The position numbers were made by a program, and so were the translations under genes. A stretch of 27,583 bases of DNA, taken from JAWLHJ01 sp040904945. GTDB lineage: Bacteria > Gemmatimonadota > Gemmatimonadetes > Longimicrobiales > Gaopeijiaceae. The first letter of the stretch is position 1, and every line of letters starts with the position of its first letter. The DNA is taken from the NCBI GenBank assembly GCA_040904945.1, contig JBBDSM010000110.1, positions 1 through 27,583 of the forward strand, written 5' to 3'. Under the pieces are notes generated by a model. That model had not been told where the DNA came from, did not search any database, and was given only the letters and a program-made list of their open reading frames with translations. This document shows positions 8,301 to 15,592 of the stretch, piece by piece.

Positions 8301-8366
8301 GCCCGGCACGCTACCGAGCCATCCGAACCGAACGTTCACCGTCGTACTGAACCCCCAGGAGGACCC

Positions 8367-8885
8367 GTGCCCGAGATCTTCAAGGATGGCGTCCACGAGA
8401 ACACGCATCCGCTGAACGTCGTCGAAGTCCCGGAGGATTTCGTGGCGGCCGTGGACCCGGTGAGTCGGCCCCCGCTCTACGAGGTGTACATGCGCATGGC
8501 GGAGGAGTTGGCGAAGCGCTCGACGTGCGCGCGCCTCCAGGTCGGGACCGTTCTCACGGACCCACTGCTCGAGCACGTCGTCTCCATCGGCTACAACGGG
8601 AACGCCCGGGGTTTCCCCAATCGATGCGACTCAGACGAAGCAGGGCGGTGCGGTTGTATCCACTCGGAGATGAACGCGCTCGTGAAGTCGCCCGGACAGA
8701 TGCGCGACAAGGTTGCGTTCGTCACCGCGAGCCCGTGTATCATGTGTGCCAAGCTCATCGTCCAGTCCCACGTCTCGCACCTTTTCTATCGGCACGCCTA
8801 CCGCGACCCGGCGGGCCTCGAGGTTCTCGAGCGGGCGGGCGTGGTGACCGTGCACTACACCCGTTGGAAGGATCACTGGCGTTAG
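8367..8885 (+). CDS. Cytidine/deoxycytidylate deaminase family protein (dCMP deaminase-like)
   Basis: GTG 8367 is chosen because AGGAGG (8357-8362) lies 4 bases upstream. The product has 172 residues with a 35-residue N-terminal extension before the core. Zinc and catalytic residues are visible: H99 and E101 in IHSEMNAL, and C124 and C127 in PCIMCAK. Additional Cys residues (C87, C95, C97) just before the HSE motif resemble the second metal site of dCMP deaminases such as the ComEB/T4 type. The enzyme would convert dCMP to dUMP in thymidylate synthesis, in the cytoplasm. It lies 66 bases after the previous gene and 69 bases before the next. Confidence 0.88.
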   Translation: MPEIFKDGVHENTHPLNVVEVPEDFVAAVDPVSRPPLYEVYMRMAEELAKRSTCARLQVGTVLTDPLLEHVVSIGYNGNARGFPNRCDSDEAGRCGCIHSEMNALVKSPGQMRDKVAFVTASPCIMCAKLIVQSHVSHLFYRHAYRDPAGLEVLERAGVVTVHYTRWKDHWR

Positions 8886-8954
8886 CTTCCGATCTGCGCG
8901 CCCCAGCGCCGACCGACATTCAGTCTTCATCGCAGTCAGCGAGGAGATAGACCC

Positions 8955-10079
8955 TTGAACAAGGCCAATTCCGGGAGTGCGGAAGCGCCCTCCGGTCGTT
9001 TCTTCCTTCCCGGCCCCACCGAAGTCCACCCCGACGTACTCGCGGCGCAGACGCGCCCGATGATCTCCCACCGCGGCGCTGGCATTCAGGCCATCATGCG
9101 GGAGATCGACGAGGCCCTCCAGGCCATCTTCCTGACGAAGCGACACGTCTATCTCGCGACGTCGTCCGCCACGGGCCTCATGGAAGCCGCGATCCTCAAC
9201 TCCGGCCGCCGTAAGGTCCTCTCCCTGGTGAACGGAGCGTTCAGCGAGCGCTTCGCGATGATCGGCGAAGCGTGCGGGCTCGAGCTGGACCGGTACGAGA
9301 TCCCCTGGGGCGAAGCGCACGATCCGGAGGAGCTCCGCCGTCGCCTGAAGAGCGGCGACTACGGCACGGTCACGGTCGCCCACTCCGAGACGTCCACGAG
9401 CGTGCTGAACGACATCCGCGCGCTCGCGGCCGTCGTGCACGAGTTCGACGACGTGGTGATCATGGTCGACTCCGTGTCCGGCTTCAGCGCCGCCGAGTTC
9501 CGGACGGACGAGTGGGGCCTCGACTTCGCGCTGACCGGCTCGCAGAAGGCCCTCGCCCTTCCTCCCGGGCTGGCGTTCGGCGTAGCGTCCGAGCGGATGC
9601 TCGAGCGCTCGAAGAGCTCCCCGAACAAGGGGTACTACTTCGATCTGGAGGAGTTCGAGGCCAACGCGCAGGAGTACCAGTCCCCGTCGACGCCTGCCCT
9701 GTCGGTGATCTATGCACTGCAGGTCCAGGCGAGGCGGATTCTCGACGAGGGCCTCGAGGCGCGCTGGGCACGCCACACCGCGATGGCCGAGCGGACGTAT
9801 GCCTGGGTGGACGAGATGCGCGACGCGGGCGTGGCGCTTTCGCTGGTCGCGCCCGAGGGATATCGCTCACCCGGTGTGACCGCGATCCGTGTGCCGGAGG
9901 GGATGTCGGCGCCGGACATCGTTAAGGCGATGGCCGAGCGTGGCTTCGTGATCGGAGGCGGCTACGGGAAGTGGAAGTCGGAGACCTTCCGGATCGGGCA
10001 CATGGGCGAGCATACGGTGGAGGGGTTGAATGCGCTCCTCGCCGAGCTCTCGGAGGCGCTGGCCGTGGTCGTAGCATGA
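8955..10079 (+). CDS. Class V PLP-dependent aminotransferase (alanine-glyoxylate/serine-pyruvate type)
   Basis: TTG 8955 is preceded by GAGGAG (8941-8946) and gives 374 residues. The N-terminus RFFLPGPTEVHPDVL is the classic opening of the alanine-glyoxylate/serine-pyruvate aminotransferase group. The PLP-binding lysine is K198 in LTGSQKALALPPG, with D172 in VDSVSGFSAAE as the pyridine-contacting acid. GAFSERF and the C-terminal FRIGHMG segment also fit. It could act in glycine/serine metabolism, purine-derived glyoxylate turnover, or as a phosphoserine aminotransferase substitute; substrate choice cannot be settled here. Its TGA overlaps the ATG of the next gene by 4 bases (ATGA), so the two are translationally coupled. 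Confidence 0.9.
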   Translation: MNKANSGSAEAPSGRFFLPGPTEVHPDVLAAQTRPMISHRGAGIQAIMREIDEALQAIFLTKRHVYLATSSATGLMEAAILNSGRRKVLSLVNGAFSERFAMIGEACGLELDRYEIPWGEAHDPEELRRRLKSGDYGTVTVAHSETSTSVLNDIRALAAVVHEFDDVVIMVDSVSGFSAAEFRTDEWGLDFALTGSQKALALPPGLAFGVASERMLERSKSSPNKGYYFDLEEFEANAQEYQSPSTPALSVIYALQVQARRILDEGLEARWARHTAMAERTYAWVDEMRDAGVALSLVAPEGYRSPGVTAIRVPEGMSAPDIVKAMAERGFVIGGGYGKWKSETFRIGHMGEHTVEGLNALLAELSEALAVVVA

Positions 10080-11470
10080 AGCTCACCTTTTGGGGTGCCG
10101 CGCGCACCGTGACCGGCTCCGCCCACCTTCTCGAGTTCGAGGGTGGACGCGTACTGATGGACTGCGGGTTGTTCCAGGGACGACGGGCTGAGGCCCGCCG
10201 GAGGAACGCCTCCATGCCCGTCGATCCCGCGACCGTCGACGCCGTACTCCTGTCGCACGCGCACATCGACCACTCGGGGCTGCTTCCGGCGTTCCAGAAG
10301 GGAGGCTTCCGGGGACCGGTATGGGCCACCCACGCCACCTCCGACCTGTGCGGGGCAATGCTCCGTGACAGCGCGTTCATCCAGGAGAAGGACATCGAGT
10401 GGGTGAACCGGCGCGAGCGGCGGCGCGGGGCCGACCAGCTCGAGCCCCTATACCGCATGGAAGACGCGGACGCCGTCCTCGAGCAGTTCGAGAGCGTGGA
10501 CTACGGGACGCCCTTTCACCCGCTTCCGGGTCTGGAGGTCGAGTACCGGGACGCCGGGCACATCCTCGGGTCGGCGACCATGGTGCTGACGGTGCGCGAG
10601 GGGACGCGGACCGTGAAGATCGGCTTCACCGGCGACGTGGGGCGGGCGAACCGTCCCATCCTTCGCGACCCGGAGACGATGGCCGACTGCGACTACCTCA
10701 TCACGGAGTCGACGTACGGCGGCGAGGTGCACGATCCGCCGGAGAAAGCCAAGGATCAGCTCGCGGAAGTCGTCGGGCGCACCGCGGCGCGGGGCGGAAA
10801 GGTCATCATCCCGGCCTTTGCCGTGGGCCGGACACAGGAGATCGTGCATCGTCTCGACGAGCTCGAGAACGAGGGCCGCCTCCCTCCCATTCCGATCTTC
10901 GTGGACAGCCCTCTCGCGGTGAACGTCACGGACATCTTCCGGGCGCACCCGGAATGTTTCGACGAGACGATGCGCGCGTACATGAACACGGACCCGCATC
11001 CGTTCGGGTTTGGGCGCCTGACGTACATCCGTGACGTCCAGGAGTCGAAGAAGCTCAACGGCTCCCGACTGCCGATGGTGATCATCTCGGCGTCGGGCAT
11101 GGCGGAAGCGGGGCGGATTCTCCACCACCTGCGGAACAACATCTCGGATCCTCGCAACACGGTGCTCATCGTGGGCTACTGTGCCGAGCACACGCTGGGA
11201 AAGCGGATCGTCGAACGCCGGCCGGAGGTGAAGATCTTCGGCGAGCCGCATCTGCTGAGGGCGGAGGTCGCGGTCATGAACTCCTACTCCGCCCACGCCG
11301 ACGAGCCCGAGTTGCTCGAGTTCATTGGGCGGCTCGACCGCCAGCGGCTGCGCAAAATCTTCCTGGTTCACGGCGAGCCCGGCCGGCAGATCGCCCTCGC
11401 GAATTCGCTCGAGGAGCGCGGCTACGAGGACGTGAGCATGCCCGAGCGGGGCGACTCCGTCGAGCTGTAG
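10076..11470 (+). CDS. MBL-fold beta-CASP ribonuclease-type protein (RNA-specific metallo-hydrolase)
   Basis: 464 residues from ATG 10076, which overlaps the previous stop. The metallo-beta-lactamase signature SHAHIDHSG supplies H61, H63, D65 and H66. Later motifs include AGHILGSA, GFTGDVGR, the beta-CASP segment with FVDSPLAVNVTDIFR, ISASGMAEAGRILHHL, and NSYSAHADEPEL followed by FLVHGEP. This is the CPSF73/YSH1-like bacterial family, and members cut RNA with two zinc ions in the cytoplasm. Family length and all metal motifs are intact. Coupling to an aminotransferase gene is not obviously functional. Confidence 0.93.
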   Translation: MKLTFWGAARTVTGSAHLLEFEGGRVLMDCGLFQGRRAEARRRNASMPVDPATVDAVLLSHAHIDHSGLLPAFQKGGFRGPVWATHATSDLCGAMLRDSAFIQEKDIEWVNRRERRRGADQLEPLYRMEDADAVLEQFESVDYGTPFHPLPGLEVEYRDAGHILGSATMVLTVREGTRTVKIGFTGDVGRANRPILRDPETMADCDYLITESTYGGEVHDPPEKAKDQLAEVVGRTAARGGKVIIPAFAVGRTQEIVHRLDELENEGRLPPIPIFVDSPLAVNVTDIFRAHPECFDETMRAYMNTDPHPFGFGRLTYIRDVQESKKLNGSRLPMVIISASGMAEAGRILHHLRNNISDPRNTVLIVGYCAEHTLGKRIVERRPEVKIFGEPHLLRAEVAVMNSYSAHADEPELLEFIGRLDRQRLRKIFLVHGEPGRQIALANSLEERGYEDVSMPERGDSVEL

Positions 11471-11510
11471 AAGCGGGCGCGCCGCTGGGCCCGTGCGCTG
11501 GCTCCGCTTC
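11470..11510. terminator. Inverted repeat between convergent genes
   Basis: GAAGCGG (11470-11476) is perfectly complementary to CCGCTTC (11504-11510). An alternative inner stem is AGCGG/CCGCT (11472-11476, 11482-11486). The element fills the 42-base space between the stop of the beta-CASP gene and the stop of the reverse peptidase gene, where a bidirectional terminator is expected. No T-tract is present. Confidence 0.3.
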
Positions 11511-11512
11511 CG

Positions 11513-12241
11513 CTACTGCGGGATCGCGCCGTACCGCCGCAGGATCTCGATGGTCGCCTCGAGGGGGAGCGCTTCGACGGTCCGCCCGTTGCTGGTCACG
11601 GTCTCCGCCTTGAGGAGCGAGTTGTAGATCGCTTCCTCCGTGGCCTCGACCACGGCCTGGAAAAGCGCGCTGGTCCGTCCGTTCGGAACGTCGTCGTAGC
11701 TCCGGATCTCCGAGCCGGTGCCGCGGCGCACACCCGACGCGGTCGAGAAGGCGATCACGTAGTCCCCCGACCCGTTGCTGGCCGCTGAGCCCGTCCGCGC
11801 GAGCCCCATGATGGCCCGGGCCGCGAGCCGCTCCAGATTGCGGGCCGATAGGGGCGCGTCGGTGGCCACCACGATCATGATCGAGCCCCATTCCTGCGGA
11901 TCGTCGGCGGGATCGGGCGCCGGGGCCTCGGGCCGGGCCACCTGGCCGGAGAAGGCGAACTGGCCGAGCTCCACGCCGACCGGAGCGCCGTTCATCTGCA
12001 GCACGCCGCCGTAGTTCGACTGCACGAGTACGCCGACGGTGTAGCCGCCGAGCGAGGCCGGGACGACCCGGCTGCTCGTGCCGATGCCCCCCTTCCAGCC
12101 GAACGCCGACGTCCCCGCGCCCGCGCCGACCCCGCCCTCGGAAACCGGCCCGTCCGAGGCGGACTCCAAGGCCTGGCGAACGTGCTCCGGGTCGACCGGT
12201 CGGCTGCGGATGTCGTTCAGCCCCCCGTCATTGGTCTCTCC
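11513..12241 (-). CDS. P1 family peptidase (DmpA/BapA-like aminopeptidase), C-terminal part only
   Basis: The 243 codons before the gap match the second half of the DmpA/BapA (MEROPS P1) family: GETNDGGLNDI, DPEHVRQALE, GWKGGIGTSSR, then GSIMIVVATDAPLSARNLERL. These enzymes cleave themselves between Gly and Ser to form alpha and beta chains, and the new N-terminal Ser is the nucleophile. The GS pair is present at about 11883-11888. Substrates are small N-terminal residues or beta-amino acids. The first roughly 140-150 residues are missing into the N gap. The upstream neighbour on the same strand is heme O synthase. The open frame that runs through the Ns into that gene is an accident of the 100-N length and not a fusion. 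Confidence 0.88.
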   Translation of the reverse strand, partial: GETNDGGLNDIRSRPVDPEHVRQALESASDGPVSEGGVGAGAGTSAFGWKGGIGTSSRVVPASLGGYTVGVLVQSNYGGVLQMNGAPVGVELGQFAFSGQVARPEAPAPDPADDPQEWGSIMIVVATDAPLSARNLERLAARAIMGLARTGSAASNGSGDYVIAFSTASGVRRGTGSEIRSYDDVPNGRTSALFQAVVEATEEAIYNSLLKAETVTSNGRTVEALPLEATIEILRRYGAIPQ

Positions 12242-12341
12242 NNNNNNNNNNNNNNNNNNNNNNNNNNNNNNNNNNNNNNNNNNNNNNNNNNNNNNNNNNN
12301 NNNNNNNNNNNNNNNNNNNNNNNNNNNNNNNNNNNNNNNNN
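12242..12341. other. 100-N assembly gap with missing sequence
   Basis: Unlike the other two gaps, the flanks share no duplicated sequence. Both flanking genes are cut: heme O synthase lacks about 40 C-terminal residues and the P1 peptidase lacks about 140-150 N-terminal residues. If they are direct neighbours, about 0.6 kb is missing, so the 100 Ns are a placeholder. Confidence 0.9.
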
Positions 12342-13114
12342 ATGGCGCGCCACAGGAAGATCAGCCCGAGGAGCGTCGCGCCCACCAGGTAGACCGACCC
12401 GGTGAGCCCGAGGAAGGTCGGCAACCAGCTCACCGGCACGAGAAGGCCGGTGGAGGCGACCATCTGGATGCCGATGGAGCGCGCGCCACCCTCGGGGATC
12501 AGCTTGAATCCCACCCGTGCGTAGTCGTCGCGGAGCATCCACGCGAGCCCGAGCACGTGGGGCAGCTGCCACAGGTACCCGATGGCGAACAGGGCCAGCC
12601 CGCCAGCCCCGACCGTGTTGGTCGCTGCCGCCCACCCGATGAGCATCGGGAGGGCGCCTGGCACCGACCCCGCCAGCGTCGCGACGTACGACCGCGTCTT
12701 GAGGGGGGTGTAGACACCGTGGTAGACGATGGCGCTGGCGGCGGCGAGGGCCGCGGGGAGAGCGCCGACCATGCCGGCGAGGTACACGAGTCCCGCCATG
12801 AGGAGGACGCCCCCGAAGCCCAGGGCTTCCATGGGTGTCACCCGCCCCGACGGAATCGGCCGACTCTTGGTGCGCAACATCACGGCGTCGATGTCGCGCT
12901 CGACGTACTGGTTCAGCGAAAGCGCGCCGCCAGTGGCCAGCCCCGTCCCCACGATCGTGTGCAGCGCCGTCGACAGCTCCAGGGCGCCGGCCGATCCCAC
13001 GTATGCGCTCGCGCCGGCCGTCACCATGACGTATCCGGCGATTCCGGGCTTGGTCAGCTCGTAGAACGCGCGGACGCGGCTTTCGGAGGTGTCGGAAGTG
13101 GAGGAGGTGCGCAT
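12342..13114 (-). CDS. ctaB: Protoheme IX farnesyltransferase (heme O synthase), C-terminus lost in gap
   Basis: About 257 residues are visible of a usual 290-300. It is a UbiA-superfamily integral membrane prenyltransferase that adds farnesyl to heme b, making heme O for heme-copper oxidases. The first prenyl-diphosphate motif is NQYVERDIDAVM (N68, D74, D76), followed by RTKSRPIPSGR. The second aspartate region is LRDDYARVGFKLIP. Several hydrophobic helices lie between them. The first motif has Glu at position 72 where NxxxD is more usual. No clear ribosome site precedes ATG 13114. It diverges from the TonB-like gene at 13319, with 204 bases between the two starts that contain no recognisable gene. 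Confidence 0.93.
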
Positions 13115-13318
13115 GGATGAGGCCGCCGTGGCCCGGAGGGCAGCGGCCCCGCAGTCTGGAGAGGGGGAACGTCAGGTTGAGAAAGGTGACCGGGGCGCCC
13201 GGGCGATGCAACGGACCGAGCGTCCGTGGATGGCGGTAGGAAACCCCAGCACGACCCCATCAGTAAGACATCCTCACCGGGCGAAGCCGCCCCTTCACCT
13301 CATCCACGGGTCCGGATC

Positions 13319-13987
13319 ATGGATTCCAGCGAGCCGCTCTCCCTGAAACGCCGCCGCCAGCGTGATCGGGTGATCTGGCGTGCCGGGCTGGCGGTTTCGC
13401 TGGTGCTGCACCTCGCGGTCTTCCTCTTCTGGCGCGGTGATTTGATCCCCCTCCCGTCGACGTCGGCCGCCGGACCCGAGCAGGGAGACGCCCGGGCGGC
13501 CGCCGGCGCGATGCAGGCCTTGAACATCCGAGCGTCGCCGGAGACGCCCGTGGTTCCACCGCCGGTGCCGATTGCGGTCGAGGCCACGGTCGAGATCGTC
13601 GACTTCGAGGACGAGCCGCAGGTCGACCCTGCGGATCTTCTCGGTGACCAGCCTGGCCTCGAGGAGCTGCCGGGTGTGGAAGCGGGGACGGGGGGCGGGG
13701 ACCGGGGCGACGCCGAAAGTGGGGTCGACGCGTTGCAGCCGCCTTCCCCGCAGGGAATGATCATCCCGCCGACGAACCGGGACTTACGCGGGACCGAGGT
13801 CCAGGTCTGGGTCTTTGTCGACCAGGCCGGCCGCGTGGTTGCCGACTCGACGCGCCTCGACCCTCCGACGCGCGACGGCGACTTCAACCGCCGCCTGATC
13901 CGGGAGGCTTCGGAGTGGGTGTTCCGGCCCGCGACGCGTGACGGATCTCCGGTCTCCGCGTGGTTCCCCTACCGGATCATCATGTAG
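13319..13987 (+). CDS. TonB-like energy transducer with C-terminal TonB domain
   Basis: ATG 13319 is preferred; the frame is open to 13226, but the extra 31 residues are Pro/Ser-rich without signal. The product has 222 residues. A short basic N-terminus is followed by one membrane helix (about 20-38, IWRAGLAVSLVLHLAVFLFW). Next is an acidic linker without the usual Pro-Lys/Pro-Glu repeats, then a TonB_C domain at about 155-222 (GTEVQVWVFVDQAGRVVADS, then WVFRPATRDGSPVSAW). Such proteins pass inner-membrane proton-motive energy to outer-membrane receptors such as the one at 916-3279. ExbB/ExbD are not in the window. Its stop is 10 bases from the stop of a convergent small gene. Confidence 0.8.
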   Translation: MDSSEPLSLKRRRQRDRVIWRAGLAVSLVLHLAVFLFWRGDLIPLPSTSAAGPEQGDARAAAGAMQALNIRASPETPVVPPPVPIAVEATVEIVDFEDEPQVDPADLLGDQPGLEELPGVEAGTGGGDRGDAESGVDALQPPSPQGMIIPPTNRDLRGTEVQVWVFVDQAGRVVADSTRLDPPTRDGDFNRRLIREASEWVFRPATRDGSPVSAWFPYRIIM

Positions 13988-13997
13988 ACGAAGCGCG

Positions 13998-14294
13998 CTA
14001 CCCCCGCTCGGTATCGTTCCAGGCTTGCCCCAGCCGATGCCCGATCATGAACACCACCACGTCGGTGACTGCATTCGGAACGGATTCCGGGTGGCCCGTC
14101 TCCAGCAACTCCTGTCCCCACTCCTTCCCCTCGGCGTACTGCTCCGCGAGCTCGTACGCGATCGCGCCGGCCAGTGCCCAGTCCCGGGGAAAGCGGACGA
14201 GCCCGGCCGCCAACCCGGCCCCGAAGTGGACGACCGTCCACGGATCGAGCACCGAGTGGTTCTGCTCCTTCTTCTTCGTGGCGATGAGCTTCAT
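13998..14294 (-). CDS. Small VanZ/DUF2585-like membrane protein
   Basis: 98 residues from ATG 14294. The frame continues open upstream to 15221, but that part is antisense to the pilin gene and Arg/His-rich. The likely start is MKLIATKKKEQ, a basic N-terminus before DPWTVVHFGAGLAAGLV. Two or three hydrophobic helices follow, with the motif AYELAEQYAEG and then PESVPNAVTDVVVFMIGHRLG. The order 'H-F-G-x-G, Y-E-x-x-E-Q, S-x-x-N-x-x-x-D, G-x-x-x-G' resembles VanZ-like and DUF2585-like small membrane proteins. Function is unknown. It is convergent with the TonB-like gene and divergent from the pilin operon. Confidence 0.72.
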   Translation of the reverse strand: MKLIATKKKEQNHSVLDPWTVVHFGAGLAAGLVRFPRDWALAGAIAYELAEQYAEGKEWGQELLETGHPESVPNAVTDVVVFMIGHRLGQAWNDTERG

Positions 14295-14633
14295 GTCGTC
14301 GGGATCGGATGTGGGCACGCCTTCGCACCCGTTTGAGTTCGCACTGGCGCGAACGCCTGACAAGGCTGCGGAGCGAGCAATCGGCCCCGGGCTCCTCGCC
14401 TCGGACCGCGGTACCCGGAAATCGTTGCCGATCCTGGGCTCGCGGCGTGTTCCCCAAAGGGATCGGCCGCGGACGTGGCGCTTGGGTCTCGCCAGGGTAT
14501 AAGTATCTGGGGGATAACTCGTTGCGCCGCCACGATGTTGCGCCTCGAGTGTGCGCCGTGCCGGCTCGGCGGGCAAGGCATGCATGTTGCCACTTTCGGC
14601 CAGCCCATCCCCCACGTACGAACCGGAGGCGAC
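14295..14633. promoter_or_regulatory. Divergent control region of the pilin operon
   Basis: No gene is seen in these 339 bases. Features are an AT-rich promoter-like patch TATAAGTATC (14498-14507), then an inverted repeat ACTCG/CGAGT (14517-14521, 14546-14550) enclosing an exact direct repeat GTTGCGCC (14521-14528 and 14537-14544). A further hairpin is GGCAA/TTGCC (14572-14576, 14587-14591). TTGGGT at 14482 is the only -35-like word near, and the spacing is poor. GGAGG (14625-14629) is the ribosome site of the first pilin gene. No c-di-GMP riboswitch consensus was found. Confidence 0.35.
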
Positions 14634-15215
14634 ATGATGAACCAGAACCCACGGGCGAGAAGCCGGCGTGGCTTCACCATCATCGAGCTGATCGTCGTGC
14701 TCACGGTGGTCGGCGTGCTTACGTCGATTGCGGCGCCACTCGTGACCCCCGGGCGGTGGCGTGCGGACGTGAGTGTTCAGGAAGTCATGGCCGGGTTGGG
14801 CGCGGCCCAGCGCCTCGCCGTGCTCCGCCAGCACGATGTCGTGGTCACGTTCCTCCTCGACGATCGCTCGCTCCGCGTGCATCGCGACGGAGACAACGAC
14901 GGCGTCGTAGACGCGGGTGAGGACGTACGTCTCCACCAGCTTCCCGAGACCATGGGCTTCGGGCTCGGCTCGACGCCCGCCATCGGGGCGGACCCGAGCA
15001 CCGCTACCGCCACCTTCGCGGACGACGGTGCGGGCCCGACACTCGTCTTCCATCGGAACGGCAGCGCGAGTGAGGCCGGACGGATCTATCTGCGGCCGCT
15101 GGAAGGACATCAGTCCACGGACGCGGCCGGCGCTCGTGCCCTCGTCGTCGAGCGATCGACCGGCGAGGTCCGTTGCTTCTCGTACCGGACAGGCGCCTGG
15201 GAGGCCGAATGTTGA
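14634..15215 (+). CDS. GspH/FimT-type minor pseudopilin
   Basis: GGAGG at 14625-14629 fits either ATG 14634 or ATG 14637; from 14634 the product has 193 residues. The type III prepilin signal is RSRRGFTIIELIVVLTVVGV, with cleavage by prepilin peptidase after G13 and Glu at mature position 5. The globular part has the GspH/FimT look, with a C-terminal pair of cysteines. FimT-like proteins initiate type IV pili or type II secretion pseudopili and can bind DNA. It is the first of four overlapping pilin-like genes: its stop overlaps the start of the next by 7 bases. Confidence 0.88.
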   Translation: MMNQNPRARSRRGFTIIELIVVLTVVGVLTSIAAPLVTPGRWRADVSVQEVMAGLGAAQRLAVLRQHDVVVTFLLDDRSLRVHRDGDNDGVVDAGEDVRLHQLPETMGFGLGSTPAIGADPSTATATFADDGAGPTLVFHRNGSASEAGRIYLRPLEGHQSTDAAGARALVVERSTGEVRCFSYRTGAWEAEC

Positions 15216-15592
15216 ACGCACGCGCAGGCTTCACCGTCGTCGAGGTGATCGTGGCCCTGGTGATCTTGAGCGTCGCCGTTCTCGGCCTCGCCGGCTCGGC
15301 GACCCGGCTCACGACCGCCGCCGCGACCGCCGAGATGCGTGCCCAGGCCGTCTACTCCGCCGACGACCGCATCGGCCGCATCGAGATGGATCGGCGGTAT
15401 ACCCTTCTGGACAGCCTGTACGAGGCGGTCGAGAACGGCGTTCCCGGCCCGGGCTTCGTGCGGAGCACCAGGGTCGAACACATTCAGGTCACCAGCCCCG
15501 ACACCCTGGACTATCTGATGGTGACGGTGAACGTGACCGGGCCCGGCCTCACGTCGCCGGTGAAGCGAACTCTCGTGGTGGCCGCCCCATGA
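15209..15592 (+). CDS. PilV-like type IV pilus minor pilin
   Basis: 127 residues. ATG 15209 overlaps the preceding stop and has GGGAGG (15199-15204) upstream within the previous gene. The prepilin signal MLNARAGFTVVEVIVALVIL has cleavage after G7 and Glu at mature position 5. The rest is a short globular domain without cysteines. Size and its place between GspH-like and PilW-like genes match PilV/GspI minor pilins, which form the pilus-initiation complex at the tip. Its TGA overlaps the following ATG by 4 bases. Confidence 0.83.
   Translation: MLNARAGFTVVEVIVALVILSVAVLGLAGSATRLTTAAATAEMRAQAVYSADDRIGRIEMDRRYTLLDSLYEAVENGVPGPGFVRSTRVEHIQVTSPDTLDYLMVTVNVTGPGLTSPVKRTLVVAAP

Noticed and set aside
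11513..13114. A 533-residue fusion of heme O synthase and P1 peptidase
   Set aside because: The two halves belong to unrelated full-length families and are joined only through 100 Ns.
14500..14633. c-di-GMP riboswitch or sigma-54 promoter before the pilin operon
   Set aside because: Neither the conserved GEMM sequence blocks nor a GG-N10-GC element with correct spacing was found; the nearest GG and GC are 12 bases apart.
14295..15221. Long reverse extension of the VanZ/DUF2585-like gene to 407 residues
   Set aside because: The upstream part is antisense to the GspH-like gene, with Arg/His/Asp-rich composition and no domain.
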